A stretch of 32,086 bases of DNA, from assembly GCA_017938795.1 (NCBI GenBank), contig JAGBAV010000122.1:1-32086 (forward strand), read 5' to 3'. The notes beneath the pieces were generated by a model, which did not search any database, was not told the origin of the DNA, and saw nothing but the letters and a program-made list of their open reading frames with translations. A program made the translations under genes and the position numbers. This document shows positions 15,686-22,412 of this stretch, one piece after another. Origin of the DNA: Clostridia bacterium. GTDB taxonomy: Bacteria > Bacillota > Clostridia > Christensenellales > Aristaeellaceae. Every line of letters begins with the position of its first letter. Within the stretch, counting starts at the first letter, position 1.

Positions 15686-16699
15686 TTACTGCATGGCCTT
15701 TCCCTCGAACTCCGCGCGCCTGCGCACATCCTGCATCAGCGCGTCAAACTGATCCGGCCTCAGGCTCTGCGCGCCGTCGCACAGTGCCTTCTGCGGGTCG
15801 TTGTGCACCTCGATCATCAGGCCGTCCGCGCCGGCGGCGATAGCCGTGCGCGCCAGCGGCTCCACCATCCATGCGATGCCCGCCGCATGCGACGGATCCA
15901 CGATCACCGGCAGGTGCGTCTTTGCCTTGATCAGCGGCACGGCGGAGATATCCAGATTGTTGCGGATCATCTTCTCGAATGTGCGGATGCCGCGCTCGCA
16001 GAGGATCACGTTGTCGTTGCCGCCGGCGAGGATGTACTCCGCGCTCATAAACAGCTCCTCCATCGTCGAGGAGAGGCCGCGCTTGAGCAGCACAGGCTTT
16101 TTGCTGTGCCCCAGCTCCTTGAGCAGGCGGAAATTCTGCATATTGCGCGCGCCGACCTGAATGATATCCACATCGGCGAAATCATCCAGCTGCATCTCGC
16201 TCATGATCTCCGTGACAATCGGCAGGCCCGTCACGCGGCGCGCCTCGCGCAGCAGCGCCAGCCCCTGATTCTCCAGCCCCTGGAAGGAATAGGGCGACGT
16301 CCTCGGCTTGAATGCGCCGCCGCGCAGGCAGGTCGCGCCGCTCGCCTTGACGGCCTGCGCCACCCCCAGCAGCTGCGCCTCGCTCTCCACCGAGCAGGGG
16401 CCCGCCATCACCGCGAATGTGCCCTCGCCGATCCTCCTGCCGCACACGTCAATGTGCGTATCGTCCGGATGAAAGCGGCGATTGACCAGCTTGTACGGCT
16501 CGGATATGCGGCGGACATCCGCCACGATATCAATCGCCCGGAGCCAGTCCTCATCCACATGTGTCGTATCGCCGACGAGGCCGAGAATGGTCTCATGCAC
16601 GCCCCGGCTGAAATGGATGGAGACGCCCTTCTCCTCGATCTGCGCAATCAGCTGCTTTATCCGGCCCTCGGCCGTATCCGGTCTCAGAATTACGATCAT
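15686..16699 (-). CDS. aroF: 3-deoxy-7-phosphoheptulonate (DAHP) synthase, type I-beta with N-terminal regulatory domain
   Basis: First enzyme of the shikimate pathway, joining phosphoenolpyruvate and erythrose-4-phosphate. The 337-residue protein has a ferredoxin/ACT-like N-terminal domain (about 1-66), as in Thermotoga DAHP synthase, where it mediates feedback inhibition by tyrosine. The catalytic barrel has AGPCSVES (99-106, metal-binding Cys102), GGAFKPRTSPYSFQG (127-141), KRGLSST and the metal-ligand DPSHAAG. The ATG is preceded by GGAGGG at six bases. The gene is separated from its promoter by a 240-nt leader with a Tyr-rich leader peptide and a terminator, so expression is probably attenuated by charged tRNA-Tyr. 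No other aro gene adjoins it. Confidence 0.96.
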   Translation of the reverse strand: MIVILRPDTAEGRIKQLIAQIEEKGVSIHFSRGVHETILGLVGDTTHVDEDWLRAIDIVADVRRISEPYKLVNRRFHPDDTHIDVCGRRIGEGTFAVMAGPCSVESEAQLLGVAQAVKASGATCLRGGAFKPRTSPYSFQGLENQGLALLREARRVTGLPIVTEIMSEMQLDDFADVDIIQVGARNMQNFRLLKELGHSKKPVLLKRGLSSTMEELFMSAEYILAGGNDNVILCERGIRTFEKMIRNNLDISAVPLIKAKTHLPVIVDPSHAAGIAWMVEPLARTAIAAGADGLMIEVHNDPQKALCDGAQSLRPDQFDALMQDVRRRAEFEGKAMQ

Positions 16700-16776
16700 G
16701 CTGTTCCCTCCGAATTTGACGATTTGTCATGCCCAGCAGGAAATCCCGCTGCATACCAGCAGATAACGGGGCATAG

Positions 16777-16811
16777 GAAAAGCGGCCCTCCCAATGAAGA
16801 AGAGCCGCTTT
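16777..16811 (-). terminator. Attenuator terminator in the DAHP synthase leader
   Basis: A 13-bp stem counting G-U pairs: AAAGCGGC and its extension pair with the mirrored arm ending GCCGCTTT, with a 7-8-base loop and a short TTTT run on the minus strand. It lies 28 bases past the leader-peptide stop and about 80 bases before the structural gene. The U-run is short and partly in the stem. Confidence 0.75.
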
Positions 16812-16839
16812 GACTGGCTTTAATCTGAGCTGAATCCCA

Positions 16840-16914
16840 TCAGACGCCACACAAAGAGCCCGCACTGCGGCGGTAATACAGGGTATTCCTGCCATACGCA
16901 ATGCGAATCCTCAT
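16840..16914 (-). CDS. Tyrosine-rich leader peptide of the DAHP synthase gene (24 aa)
   Basis: A 24-codon frame starts MRIRIAYGRNTLYYRR and ends SLCGV. It has AAAGGAGGA seven bases before its ATG, stronger than many genes here. It has three Tyr codons (7, 13, 14), two in tandem (TAT TAC), and no Trp, Phe or His. It lies between a consensus promoter and a terminator upstream of DAHP synthase. Minus-strand 16861-16852 (GGGCTCTTTG), inside this frame, can pair with 16812-16802 (CAAAGCGGCTC), which includes the terminator's 5' arm, giving an antiterminator of ten pairs with two G-U and one bulge. A ribosome stalled at Tyr13-Tyr14 leaves that segment free; a ribosome at the stop codon covers it. 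This is the layout of ribosome-mediated attenuation. The peptide itself probably has no other role. Confidence 0.8.
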   Translation of the reverse strand: MRIRIAYGRNTLYYRRSAGSLCGV

Positions 16915-16945
16915 GCCGACGTCCTCCTTTGTTTGCTGTGTCATG

Positions 16946-16974
16946 ATCATATCATGCAAATGACACTTTGTCAA
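16946..16974 (-). promoter_or_regulatory. Promoter of the DAHP synthase leader
   Basis: Minus strand: consensus TTGACA (16974-16969), 17-bp spacer, TATGAT (16951-16946) with an extended TGA. The start is predicted near 16939, about 25 bases before the leader-peptide ATG. Confidence 0.85.
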
Positions 16975-16992
16975 CCCCAACATTTACAGAAG

Positions 16993-17694
16993 TCAGACAT
17001 AAAACTCCACCATGTCGTCAAGGCGCAGGCAGGCAAGCCGCCCGCCGGGGAACGCCGCGCCGCAGTCGATGCAGATGCTCTCGCCGCGGCGGAGGATCTC
17101 CGCCTTTCCGCTGAGCGCGAGAGTCGGCGTATGCCCGGTGACGATCAGGGTACGGCCGTCGCCGAAGTATACGCGATCCATATCGTGCCGGTCAAAGATC
17201 AGCTCGTCCGCCGTATAGCTGTCCATCGGGCGCGAAGCGTCAAAGCCGGACAGCCCCGCATGCACGAGGATGAACCTGCGCTCCCCGATATCAACCTGCG
17301 CATACAGGCGGAAGCCGTCCAGATAGTCAAGCATATCCAGCTTGCCGAACATGCTCAGCGCGCGGAACTCCGCCATCGTGCTGCGGCTGCCGTTCATCTG
17401 CCAGTCCATGATCTGGCGCATGAGCGTCATGTCTATATAGGTCTCGCAGTTCTCCGCCGTCACCTCGACCATCAGCTTGCGCAGCAGCACGCGCGCCATC
17501 GCATCGTGATTGCCGAGGATCGGGATCACGTTCGGCCGGCGCGCCATGTCCTGCAGGATGCGCATGGGATGCGGCCCGCGGTCGACCACGTCTCCGAGGA
17601 TATACAGCGTGTCCTCCGCGCCGAAGCCGATCTGCTCCAGCATCGCCCTGTACTTGCCGTATTCGCCGTGCAGATCCGCCATCACATAGATCAT
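16993..17694 (-). CDS. PPP-family metallophosphoesterase (ApaH/PrpE-like)
   Basis: A 233-residue calcineurin-type phosphoesterase. The metal-binding blocks are in order: ADLHGEYGKY (about 6-15), LGDVVDRGPHPMRI (about 33-46), ILGNHDAMAR (about 59-68) and VTGHTPTL near the C terminus. These fit the serine/threonine-phosphatase-like PPP branch. The substrate may be phosphoprotein or a diadenosine polyphosphate; sequence does not decide. An ATG two codons upstream (17700) abuts the GGAGGA, so the ATG at 17694, seven bases from it, is preferred. It lies between the rhamnosidase gene and the DAHP synthase promoter on the same strand, with no clear functional link to either. Confidence 0.9.
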   Translation of the reverse strand: MIYVMADLHGEYGKYRAMLEQIGFGAEDTLYILGDVVDRGPHPMRILQDMARRPNVIPILGNHDAMARVLLRKLMVEVTAENCETYIDMTLMRQIMDWQMNGSRSTMAEFRALSMFGKLDMLDYLDGFRLYAQVDIGERRFILVHAGLSGFDASRPMDSYTADELIFDRHDMDRVYFGDGRTLIVTGHTPTLALSGKAEILRRGESICIDCGAAFPGGRLACLRLDDMVEFYV

Positions 17695-17738
17695 CGGCAT
17701 TCCTCCGCTCTTTTCCCGTATATCCTATATATATCATA

Positions 17739-17784
17739 CTCCGGCGCGGGGCAGGGAGCTTTTCCCTGCAGGCCCGCGCCGGAG
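17739..17784. repeat. 46-bp near-perfect inverted repeat between rhamnosidase and phosphoesterase genes
   Basis: CTCCGGCGCGGG plus GCAGGGA pairs with TCCCTGC plus CCCGCGCCGGAG: a 19-bp stem with one three-base bulge and a five-base loop. No T-run follows on either strand, so it is not a standard intrinsic terminator. It lies 18 bases past the rhamnosidase stop. It may stabilise the 3' end or act with Rho. Confidence 0.7.
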
Positions 17785-17802
17785 CGCATATTCTTTTACC
17801 GT

Positions 17803-20220
17803 TCAGACACGGATGGCGCGCAGCGCAGGCTCCAGATCGAGCACCGCCTGCGGGTTGATATGCCACATGGTGCCCGCCGCCTGCCGGACCGTCATCGAGC
17901 CGTACTCGCCGTCCGGGTCGGACAGCTGCGCATAGAACACCGGCTCCGCCTGCCGGATCAGCTCCGCCGCCTCCCTGTTGGCCATCACATCCATGCACAG
18001 GGAATCGAGGCTGTAGGGATGGAGATAATCGCGCGTCGGCTGATAGGTATAGCTGTAGGAGCCCTCGCTAAGCTCCGCCTCATAGCCCTGCGGGTGATCC
18101 GGCAGGACGAGGTGCGCCGCCGCGCCCTGCGGCACCTGCGCCTCAACATGCAGCAAGCCGTCCTCCTCAATGCGCCACGAGACCGACCACAGGCCCGCCG
18201 GCGAATCAAACCGGATGAACGCATGCCCGAGCCTGCCGTCGATATACGGCGCAATCTGCGCGCGCGTCCAGCCCGGGGCGGCGCAGCGCAGGCCCATGAT
18301 GCGGCTGTAGATCGCCTCGCAAACGCTGCCGTAGGCGTAGTGGTTGAGGCTGTTCATGCCCGTGCCGGAGATGGAGCCGTCGCTCTCCAGGCTGTTCCAA
18401 CGCTCCCAGATGGTGGTCGCGCCGAGGTTCACGCTGTAGAGCCAGCCGGGGAACTGCTCCCTAAGGAGCATGCGGCAGGCCATGTCGCCCATGCCGTTGT
18501 CAAAGAGCACCGGCAGCATCAGCGGCGCGCCGGTGAATCCGCTGCGGATGCGGCACAGATCCAGCCGCAGACGGCGGCGCAGGCCGGCGATCATCTTCTC
18601 CCGGTCGCGGAAGAGGCCGTAGCGCAGGGCGAGCACAAAGCCCGTCTGCGTGTCCATCGTCAGGTTGCCCGCCGGGGAGACATACTCGTCAAGCAGCGCC
18701 GAGCGGATCTGCGCGCCGAACTCTCCGTAGCGCGCGGCGTCCTGCTCATAGCCAAGCTCCGCCGCAGCCTTCGCCGTCAGCTCGATGGAGTGCATACAGT
18801 ACACGCCCTGAATATACGCGTCGTCCGTGCTGCCCTTGAGGGACTGCGGGGTGATGCCGTCCTGCGCGAGCCAGTCGCCATAGGTGAACTGGTCATACAC
18901 CACATGCGTGCCGCCCAGCCGCGCGTCCTCTCGGATCAGATACTCGGCATAGTCGCGCATCATCGGGTAGGTCTCCGCCAGCAGCGCCTTGTCGCCGTAG
19001 TTCATATAGATATCCCACGGGATGATCGTGCCGGCGTCCGCCCAGACAGCGCCGCCGTGATTGCCCGCGCCCTTGAGGCTGGGGCTGTACTGCGGCAAAT
19101 CGCCGCCGCCGTAGAGCACCTGATCCGCGCGCATATCGCGCATATACTTCGTATAGAATGCCTTGCAGTCCATCTGGTAGCACGCCGTATTGACGAACAC
19201 CTGCGTATCCGCCGTCCAGCCAAGCCGCTCGTCGCGCTGGGGGCAGTCCGTCGGCACATCAAGGAAGTTGCTCCTCTGCCCCCACCATGTATTGCGCATC
19301 AGCTGGTTGATCCCGGCATGACCGGTGCCGGCCTCCAGCGTCTGCCTCAGGTCGGAGGAGAGGACGACCGCCGTGTAGTCCCCCGGGGCGACCGCGTCAA
19401 CGCCCTCGACCTTCGCATAGCGGAAGCCGAAGAACGTGAACATCGGCTCCACATCCTTCACCACGCCGTCGGAGGTATAGACAAACTCAGATTTCGCCGT
19501 GCGCAGATTGTCCCGGTAGAAGCTGCCCTGCTGCAGCACCTCGCCCGTCTGGATGCGCATGGTGCGCCCCGCAGGCAGGCGGTTGACAAAGCGGATCACG
19601 CCCGCCATATTCTGCCCGAAGTCGAGCACCTGCTCCCCCTTCGGCGTGATGATGAGCGTCGGCTTCAGCTCGCCTACAGCGCGGATCGGCGGGGAGAACT
19701 GATCCTCAAGGCGATAGTCCGTCTCCGCAGCCACGCAGGGTACGGTCTCGCCCACAGCGCGCGTGTCGTCCCGCGTCTCGCCGTCATAGATGTTGCCGCC
19801 GGTGATGCAGGAGGGCGCGGCCCGCCATGTGCCGTCCGCCGCGATCCGTGTCGCGCTGCCGTCGGCATTCGTGATGGTCAGCTCCGCGGCGAGCAGATAG
19901 CGGCTGCCCCAGCGGCAGGTCTGCCCGCCGTCAAAGCCGAGGCGGCCCATATACCAGCCCTCGCCCATATACACCTCAATGACATTCTCCTGCGCAAGCA
20001 GCTCCGTGACGTCATAGGTCTGCACGCGCAGATATGCATCGTAGTCATTAAAGCCAGGGGTCAGGTAATCGCCGCCCACGCGGCGCCCGTTGATGTATGC
20101 GCGATACAGGCCAAGGCCTGTGATCCTCAGCTCCGCCCGGCAAACGTCCCCACAGGCAAACTGATGCAGGAACCGGGGATGATCGACCGGCGCCGCCGGC
20201 GTGATGAATGTCATGCCCAT
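17803..20220 (-). CDS. Alpha-L-rhamnosidase, GH78 family
   Basis: Removes terminal alpha-L-rhamnose from glycosides or pectin side chains. The 805-residue protein has an N-terminal rhamnosidase beta-sandwich (AYINGRRVGGDYLTPGFNDY), then a (alpha/alpha)6 catalytic barrel with VPTDCPQRDERLGWTADTQV. The acid Glu331 lies in DER, and a second Glu606 in TIWERWNSLESDG matches the proposed base of the family. A C-terminal beta domain follows. No signal peptide is seen, so it acts in the cytoplasm. The start is the ATG at 20220, which has GGAGGATTTGT before it; the frame is open for 37 codons upstream but that part contains the leader hairpin and promoter. It probably feeds rhamnose to the rha genes about 2 kb away. 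Confidence 0.95.
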   Translation of the reverse strand: MGMTFITPAAPVDHPRFLHQFACGDVCRAELRITGLGLYRAYINGRRVGGDYLTPGFNDYDAYLRVQTYDVTELLAQENVIEVYMGEGWYMGRLGFDGGQTCRWGSRYLLAAELTITNADGSATRIAADGTWRAAPSCITGGNIYDGETRDDTRAVGETVPCVAAETDYRLEDQFSPPIRAVGELKPTLIITPKGEQVLDFGQNMAGVIRFVNRLPAGRTMRIQTGEVLQQGSFYRDNLRTAKSEFVYTSDGVVKDVEPMFTFFGFRYAKVEGVDAVAPGDYTAVVLSSDLRQTLEAGTGHAGINQLMRNTWWGQRSNFLDVPTDCPQRDERLGWTADTQVFVNTACYQMDCKAFYTKYMRDMRADQVLYGGGDLPQYSPSLKGAGNHGGAVWADAGTIIPWDIYMNYGDKALLAETYPMMRDYAEYLIREDARLGGTHVVYDQFTYGDWLAQDGITPQSLKGSTDDAYIQGVYCMHSIELTAKAAAELGYEQDAARYGEFGAQIRSALLDEYVSPAGNLTMDTQTGFVLALRYGLFRDREKMIAGLRRRLRLDLCRIRSGFTGAPLMLPVLFDNGMGDMACRMLLREQFPGWLYSVNLGATTIWERWNSLESDGSISGTGMNSLNHYAYGSVCEAIYSRIMGLRCAAPGWTRAQIAPYIDGRLGHAFIRFDSPAGLWSVSWRIEEDGLLHVEAQVPQGAAAHLVLPDHPQGYEAELSEGSYSYTYQPTRDYLHPYSLDSLCMDVMANREAAELIRQAEPVFYAQLSDPDGEYGSMTVRQAAGTMWHINPQAVLDLEPALRAIRV

Positions 20221-20248
20221 ACAAATCCTCCGTATGTCCAAGCCTATG

Positions 20249-20265
20249 CGCGGCATGCAGCCGCG
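20249..20265 (-). repeat. Hairpin in the rhamnosidase leader
   Basis: CGCGGC TGCAT GCCGCG, a 6-bp stem with a five-base loop, near the predicted 5' end of the transcript and about 30 bases before the start codon. Confidence 0.45.
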
Positions 20266-20280
20266 TTTCTTCCTTCCCTC

Positions 20281-20309
20281 ATTGTACCTGATGCCGTCCT
20301 TCGATTCAA
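20281..20309 (-). promoter_or_regulatory. Promoter of the alpha-L-rhamnosidase gene
   Basis: Minus strand: TTGAAT (20309-20304), 17-bp spacer, TACAAT (20286-20281). Its -35 box lies only 15 bp from the -35 box of the divergent degV promoter. Confidence 0.7.
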
Positions 20310-20324
20310 GCTGTACGCTGTTTC

Positions 20325-20353
20325 TTGACAAGATCCCGTTAAGCGTTTATAAT
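20325..20353 (+). promoter_or_regulatory. Promoter of the degV-type gene
   Basis: Perfect consensus: TTGACA (20325-20330), 17-bp spacer, TATAAT (20348-20353). An imperfect palindrome, TTAAGCG...CGTTTAA (20339-20361), overlaps the -10 box and could be an operator. Confidence 0.85.
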
Positions 20354-20442
20354 CCGTTTAAGTTCAATTTGTATACGATCAGCGCATTCATCCGGAGTCA
20401 CGCCGTTTTCTTCCGCGCGCAGCCCCATGAAAGGAACTCATC

Positions 20443-21285
20443 ATGGTTATCATCACCGATTCCGCAGCCGACATGAGCCGCGAGGAGCTGGCGCACTGGC
20501 GCGTCCAGTGCATCCCGACCGGCGTCATCTTCGGCGACGACGAATACATCTCCAGCGACGAGCTGACCGAGGAGGAGCTCTGGCGCCGTTCCTTCGCGGG
20601 CGAGCGCATCCGCACCTCCCAGCCCTCGCCGCAAGCATTCCTGAGCGTCTTTGAATCCGTGAAAGCTGCGGGCGAGACCGCGATCTACATCGGCATCTCC
20701 TCTGCGCTCTCCGGCACGCTGCAGAGCGCGAAGCTCGCCCTGTCCATGCTCGACTACGACGGGATTCACATCGTCGATTCCCTCTGCGGCGCCGCCGCGC
20801 AGAAGCTGCTGGTGCTCTTTGCCTGCCGCCTGCGCGACGAGGGCAGGCTGCTCGCCGCCGAGGCCGCCGCGCGCATTGCATCCATCCGGCACCGCATCCG
20901 CCTCTATGCCAGCCTTGACACGCTGGATAACCTCGCGCGCAGCGGGCGTATCCCCAAGGCCGTCGCCGGCATCGGCTCCCTCGCCCGGCTCAAGCCTTTA
21001 CTTGAGGTCACGCAGGAGGGGCGGATTGCGCTCGCCGGCAAGGCATTCGGCCGCCACCGCGCCATCGAGAGCCTCGCCCAGCGCGTCGCCTCCATGCGCA
21101 TCGACCCGGATCACCCGGTCATCCCGCTTTACTCCCATGCCAGGGACAACTGCCTGTCGCTCATCCGCAAGCTCTCCGAGCGCGGCGTCAGCGTCAATGA
21201 GGAGCTGCTCAGCGCGATCGGCCCGGCCATCGCCGCGCACATCGGGCCGGACGCATACGGCGTCACCTTCGTGGAGGCGGAATAA
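20443..21285 (+). CDS. DegV family fatty-acid-binding protein (FakB-like)
   Basis: A 280-residue cytoplasmic lipid-binding protein. DegV/FakB proteins present fatty acids to the FakA kinase for phosphorylation. Family landmarks are the N-terminal IITDSAADMS, IRTSQPSPQAF near residue 57, YIGISSALSGTLQSAKLAL, IHIVDSLCGAAAQ, and the C-terminal AAHIGPDAYGVTFVE. The ATG follows AAAGGA. No fakA homologue is adjacent. It has a consensus promoter divergent from the rhamnosidase gene and a terminator after it, so it is a single-gene unit. Confidence 0.94.
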   Translation: MVIITDSAADMSREELAHWRVQCIPTGVIFGDDEYISSDELTEEELWRRSFAGERIRTSQPSPQAFLSVFESVKAAGETAIYIGISSALSGTLQSAKLALSMLDYDGIHIVDSLCGAAAQKLLVLFACRLRDEGRLLAAEAAARIASIRHRIRLYASLDTLDNLARSGRIPKAVAGIGSLARLKPLLEVTQEGRIALAGKAFGRHRAIESLAQRVASMRIDPDHPVIPLYSHARDNCLSLIRKLSERGVSVNEELLSAIGPAIAAHIGPDAYGVTFVEAE

Positions 21286-21297
21286 ACCGCATACCAT

Positions 21298-21339
21298 GGA
21301 CGGTATGCCCCGGATACGGGCGCACCGTCCTTTCTTTCT
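21298..21339 (+). terminator. Terminator of the degV-type gene
   Basis: GGACGGTATGCCC pairs with GGGCGCACCGTCC (one mismatch, one G-U) across a seven-base loop, followed by TTTCTTTCT. Confidence 0.75.
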
Positions 21340-21355
21340 GCTCCATACCCTGGTC

Positions 21356-21384
21356 TTGCCCGCACGCATGATCCATGTTATACT
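21356..21384 (+). promoter_or_regulatory. Promoter of the small exported protein gene
   Basis: TTGCCC (21356-21361), 17-bp spacer, TATACT (21379-21384), about 32 bases before the start codon. Confidence 0.65.
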
Positions 21385-21415
21385 GCATGCAGCACTGCAA
21401 AAAGGAGTGACCGCC

Positions 21416-21979
21416 ATGAAGAGAATCGCCGCCCTGCTGCTTACCGTTATCCTCCTCGCCGCCTGTCCGGCGCTGGCGCAGCCTGCCTTTTCCCTGCGCA
21501 GCGGCGTCACATGGGACAGCACCATGATGGATGTCATGCGCATGGAAGGAACGCCCGATTCGGTATCGCAGATGACCTACTCCATCTGCATGTATCTGGA
21601 CGCCGCCGTCAGCAATTACCAGGCGGAGATGGACTATGTCTTCGCCGGTGAGGATCTGGCCGCCGTGCAGTATGTCTTCCGCACGCATGAGGACAGTGCC
21701 TCCCACGCCGGGTACAAGCGCCAGTACATCCGCGGCGCACTGACGCAGAAATACGGAAATCCCGGCACGATCTCCGGCGCGGAGAGCGAGGAGATCATGG
21801 CGCGCATCTATGACTATCCCTTCGATCCGTCGTGGGAGATCGACAACCGCGCCTGCTGGGCGCTGGCAGACGGCACGCGCATCATCTGGTATGAGATGGA
21901 GATCGGCTTCTCCGTCCTGTATGTCAATCCCCTGTTTGATACGCTCACGCCGGCGGAATACAACACCTCCGGTCTGTAA
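21416..21979 (+). CDS. Small exported protein of unknown function, possible lipoprotein
   Basis: A 187-residue protein not recognised as a named family. It starts with a signal peptide (MKRIAALLLTVILLAACPALA). LAAC could be a lipobox, giving a lipoprotein anchored at Cys17; ALA|QP would instead allow ordinary cleavage. The mature part opens FSLRSGVTWDSTMMDVMRMEGTPDSV, which resembles the conserved start of SmpA/BamE-like folds (a G-x-T ... G-x-P pattern), and is rich in aromatic and acidic residues. AAGGAG precedes the ATG, and both a promoter and a strong terminator bracket the gene, so it is a genuine single-gene unit. It is convergent with the rhamnose operon. Confidence 0.8.
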   Translation: MKRIAALLLTVILLAACPALAQPAFSLRSGVTWDSTMMDVMRMEGTPDSVSQMTYSICMYLDAAVSNYQAEMDYVFAGEDLAAVQYVFRTHEDSASHAGYKRQYIRGALTQKYGNPGTISGAESEEIMARIYDYPFDPSWEIDNRACWALADGTRIIWYEMEIGFSVLYVNPLFDTLTPAEYNTSGL

Positions 21980-21997
21980 CCCCAAAAAACAACAGCA

Positions 21998-22024
21998 GCA
22001 GGCTCCCCGCCCGGGGGAGCCTGC
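21998..22024. terminator. Bidirectional terminator at the end of the rhamnose operon
   Basis: GCAGGCTCCCC GCCCG GGGGAGCCTGC, an 11-bp stem. TTCATATTTTT follows on the plus strand and TGCTGTTGTTTTTT on the minus strand. It serves the exported-protein gene and rhaM. Confidence 0.9.
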
Positions 22025-22045
22025 TTCATATTTTTGGTTTAAGGA

Positions 22046-22363
22046 TCAGTCCAGTCTGAACACCGGCTCGAGCTTGGGCTGAGCGCCGGTCACCGGGTCC
22101 ATCTCCAGCTCAAGGATATCAGCCATGTACTCATTCCAGCGGTCGACGATCGGGCTGCCCGCCTGCGTGCGCTCGGCGAACTCAATGCCCTTCTCGCACT
22201 CGTAGTAGCCAAACAGCTCCTCGCCATTGGCGAAGATGGTGTAGTTGCAGATGCCGGCGGACTTGAGCAGCGCCTTCATCTCCGGCCAGATCTCATCATG
22301 GCGGCGGATGTACTCCGCCTTGCAGCCGGGCTTGATGCGGCCCTTCCATGCCATGCGTTCCAT
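22046..22363 (-). CDS. rhaM: L-rhamnose mutarotase
   Basis: Interconverts the alpha and beta anomers of L-rhamnose so that the isomerase is supplied with its preferred form. The 105-residue protein is the usual size (104 in E. coli). Family features are WKGRIKPGCKAEYIRRHDEIWPEM in shortened form (KAEYIRRHDEIWPEM), CNYTIFANGEELFGYYE and a C-terminal MADILE. The catalytic His (RRHDEIWPEM) is present. GGAGGG is six bases before the ATG. It is the last gene of the operon, 49 bp after rhaD, and is followed by a bidirectional terminator. Confidence 0.94.
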   Translation of the reverse strand: MERMAWKGRIKPGCKAEYIRRHDEIWPEMKALLKSAGICNYTIFANGEELFGYYECEKGIEFAERTQAGSPIVDRWNEYMADILELEMDPVTGAQPKLEPVFRLD

Positions 22364-22385
22364 ATGTTTCCCTCCTGATTTCTGT

Positions 22386-22403
22386 CGGCGGCGGACGCCG
22401 CCG
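22386..22403. repeat. Intercistronic hairpin between rhaD and rhaM
   Basis: CGGCGGCG GA CGCCGCCG, a perfect 8-bp inverted repeat with no T-run. Likely an mRNA-stabilising or processing stem. Confidence 0.5.
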
Positions 22404-22412
22404 CGCATCGTC

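Noticed and set aside
16593-16901. A 102-codon minus-strand frame overlapping the DAHP synthase leader
   Set aside because: It lacks a ribosome-binding site and is out of frame with both the leader peptide and the enzyme; the 24-codon frame with AAAGGAGGA is the convincing one.
16700-16940. A T-box riboswitch in the DAHP synthase leader
   Set aside because: No T-box core sequence or antiterminator bulge was found; the leader peptide explains the structure better.
16933-20328. A plus-strand open frame of 1131 codons
   Set aside because: Antisense to the phosphoesterase and rhamnosidase genes, which have clear catalytic motifs; the frame reflects third-position GC bias.
20221-20331. A 37-codon N-terminal extension of the rhamnosidase
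   Set aside because: It would include the promoter and leader hairpin; GGAGGA sits directly before the ATG at 20220.
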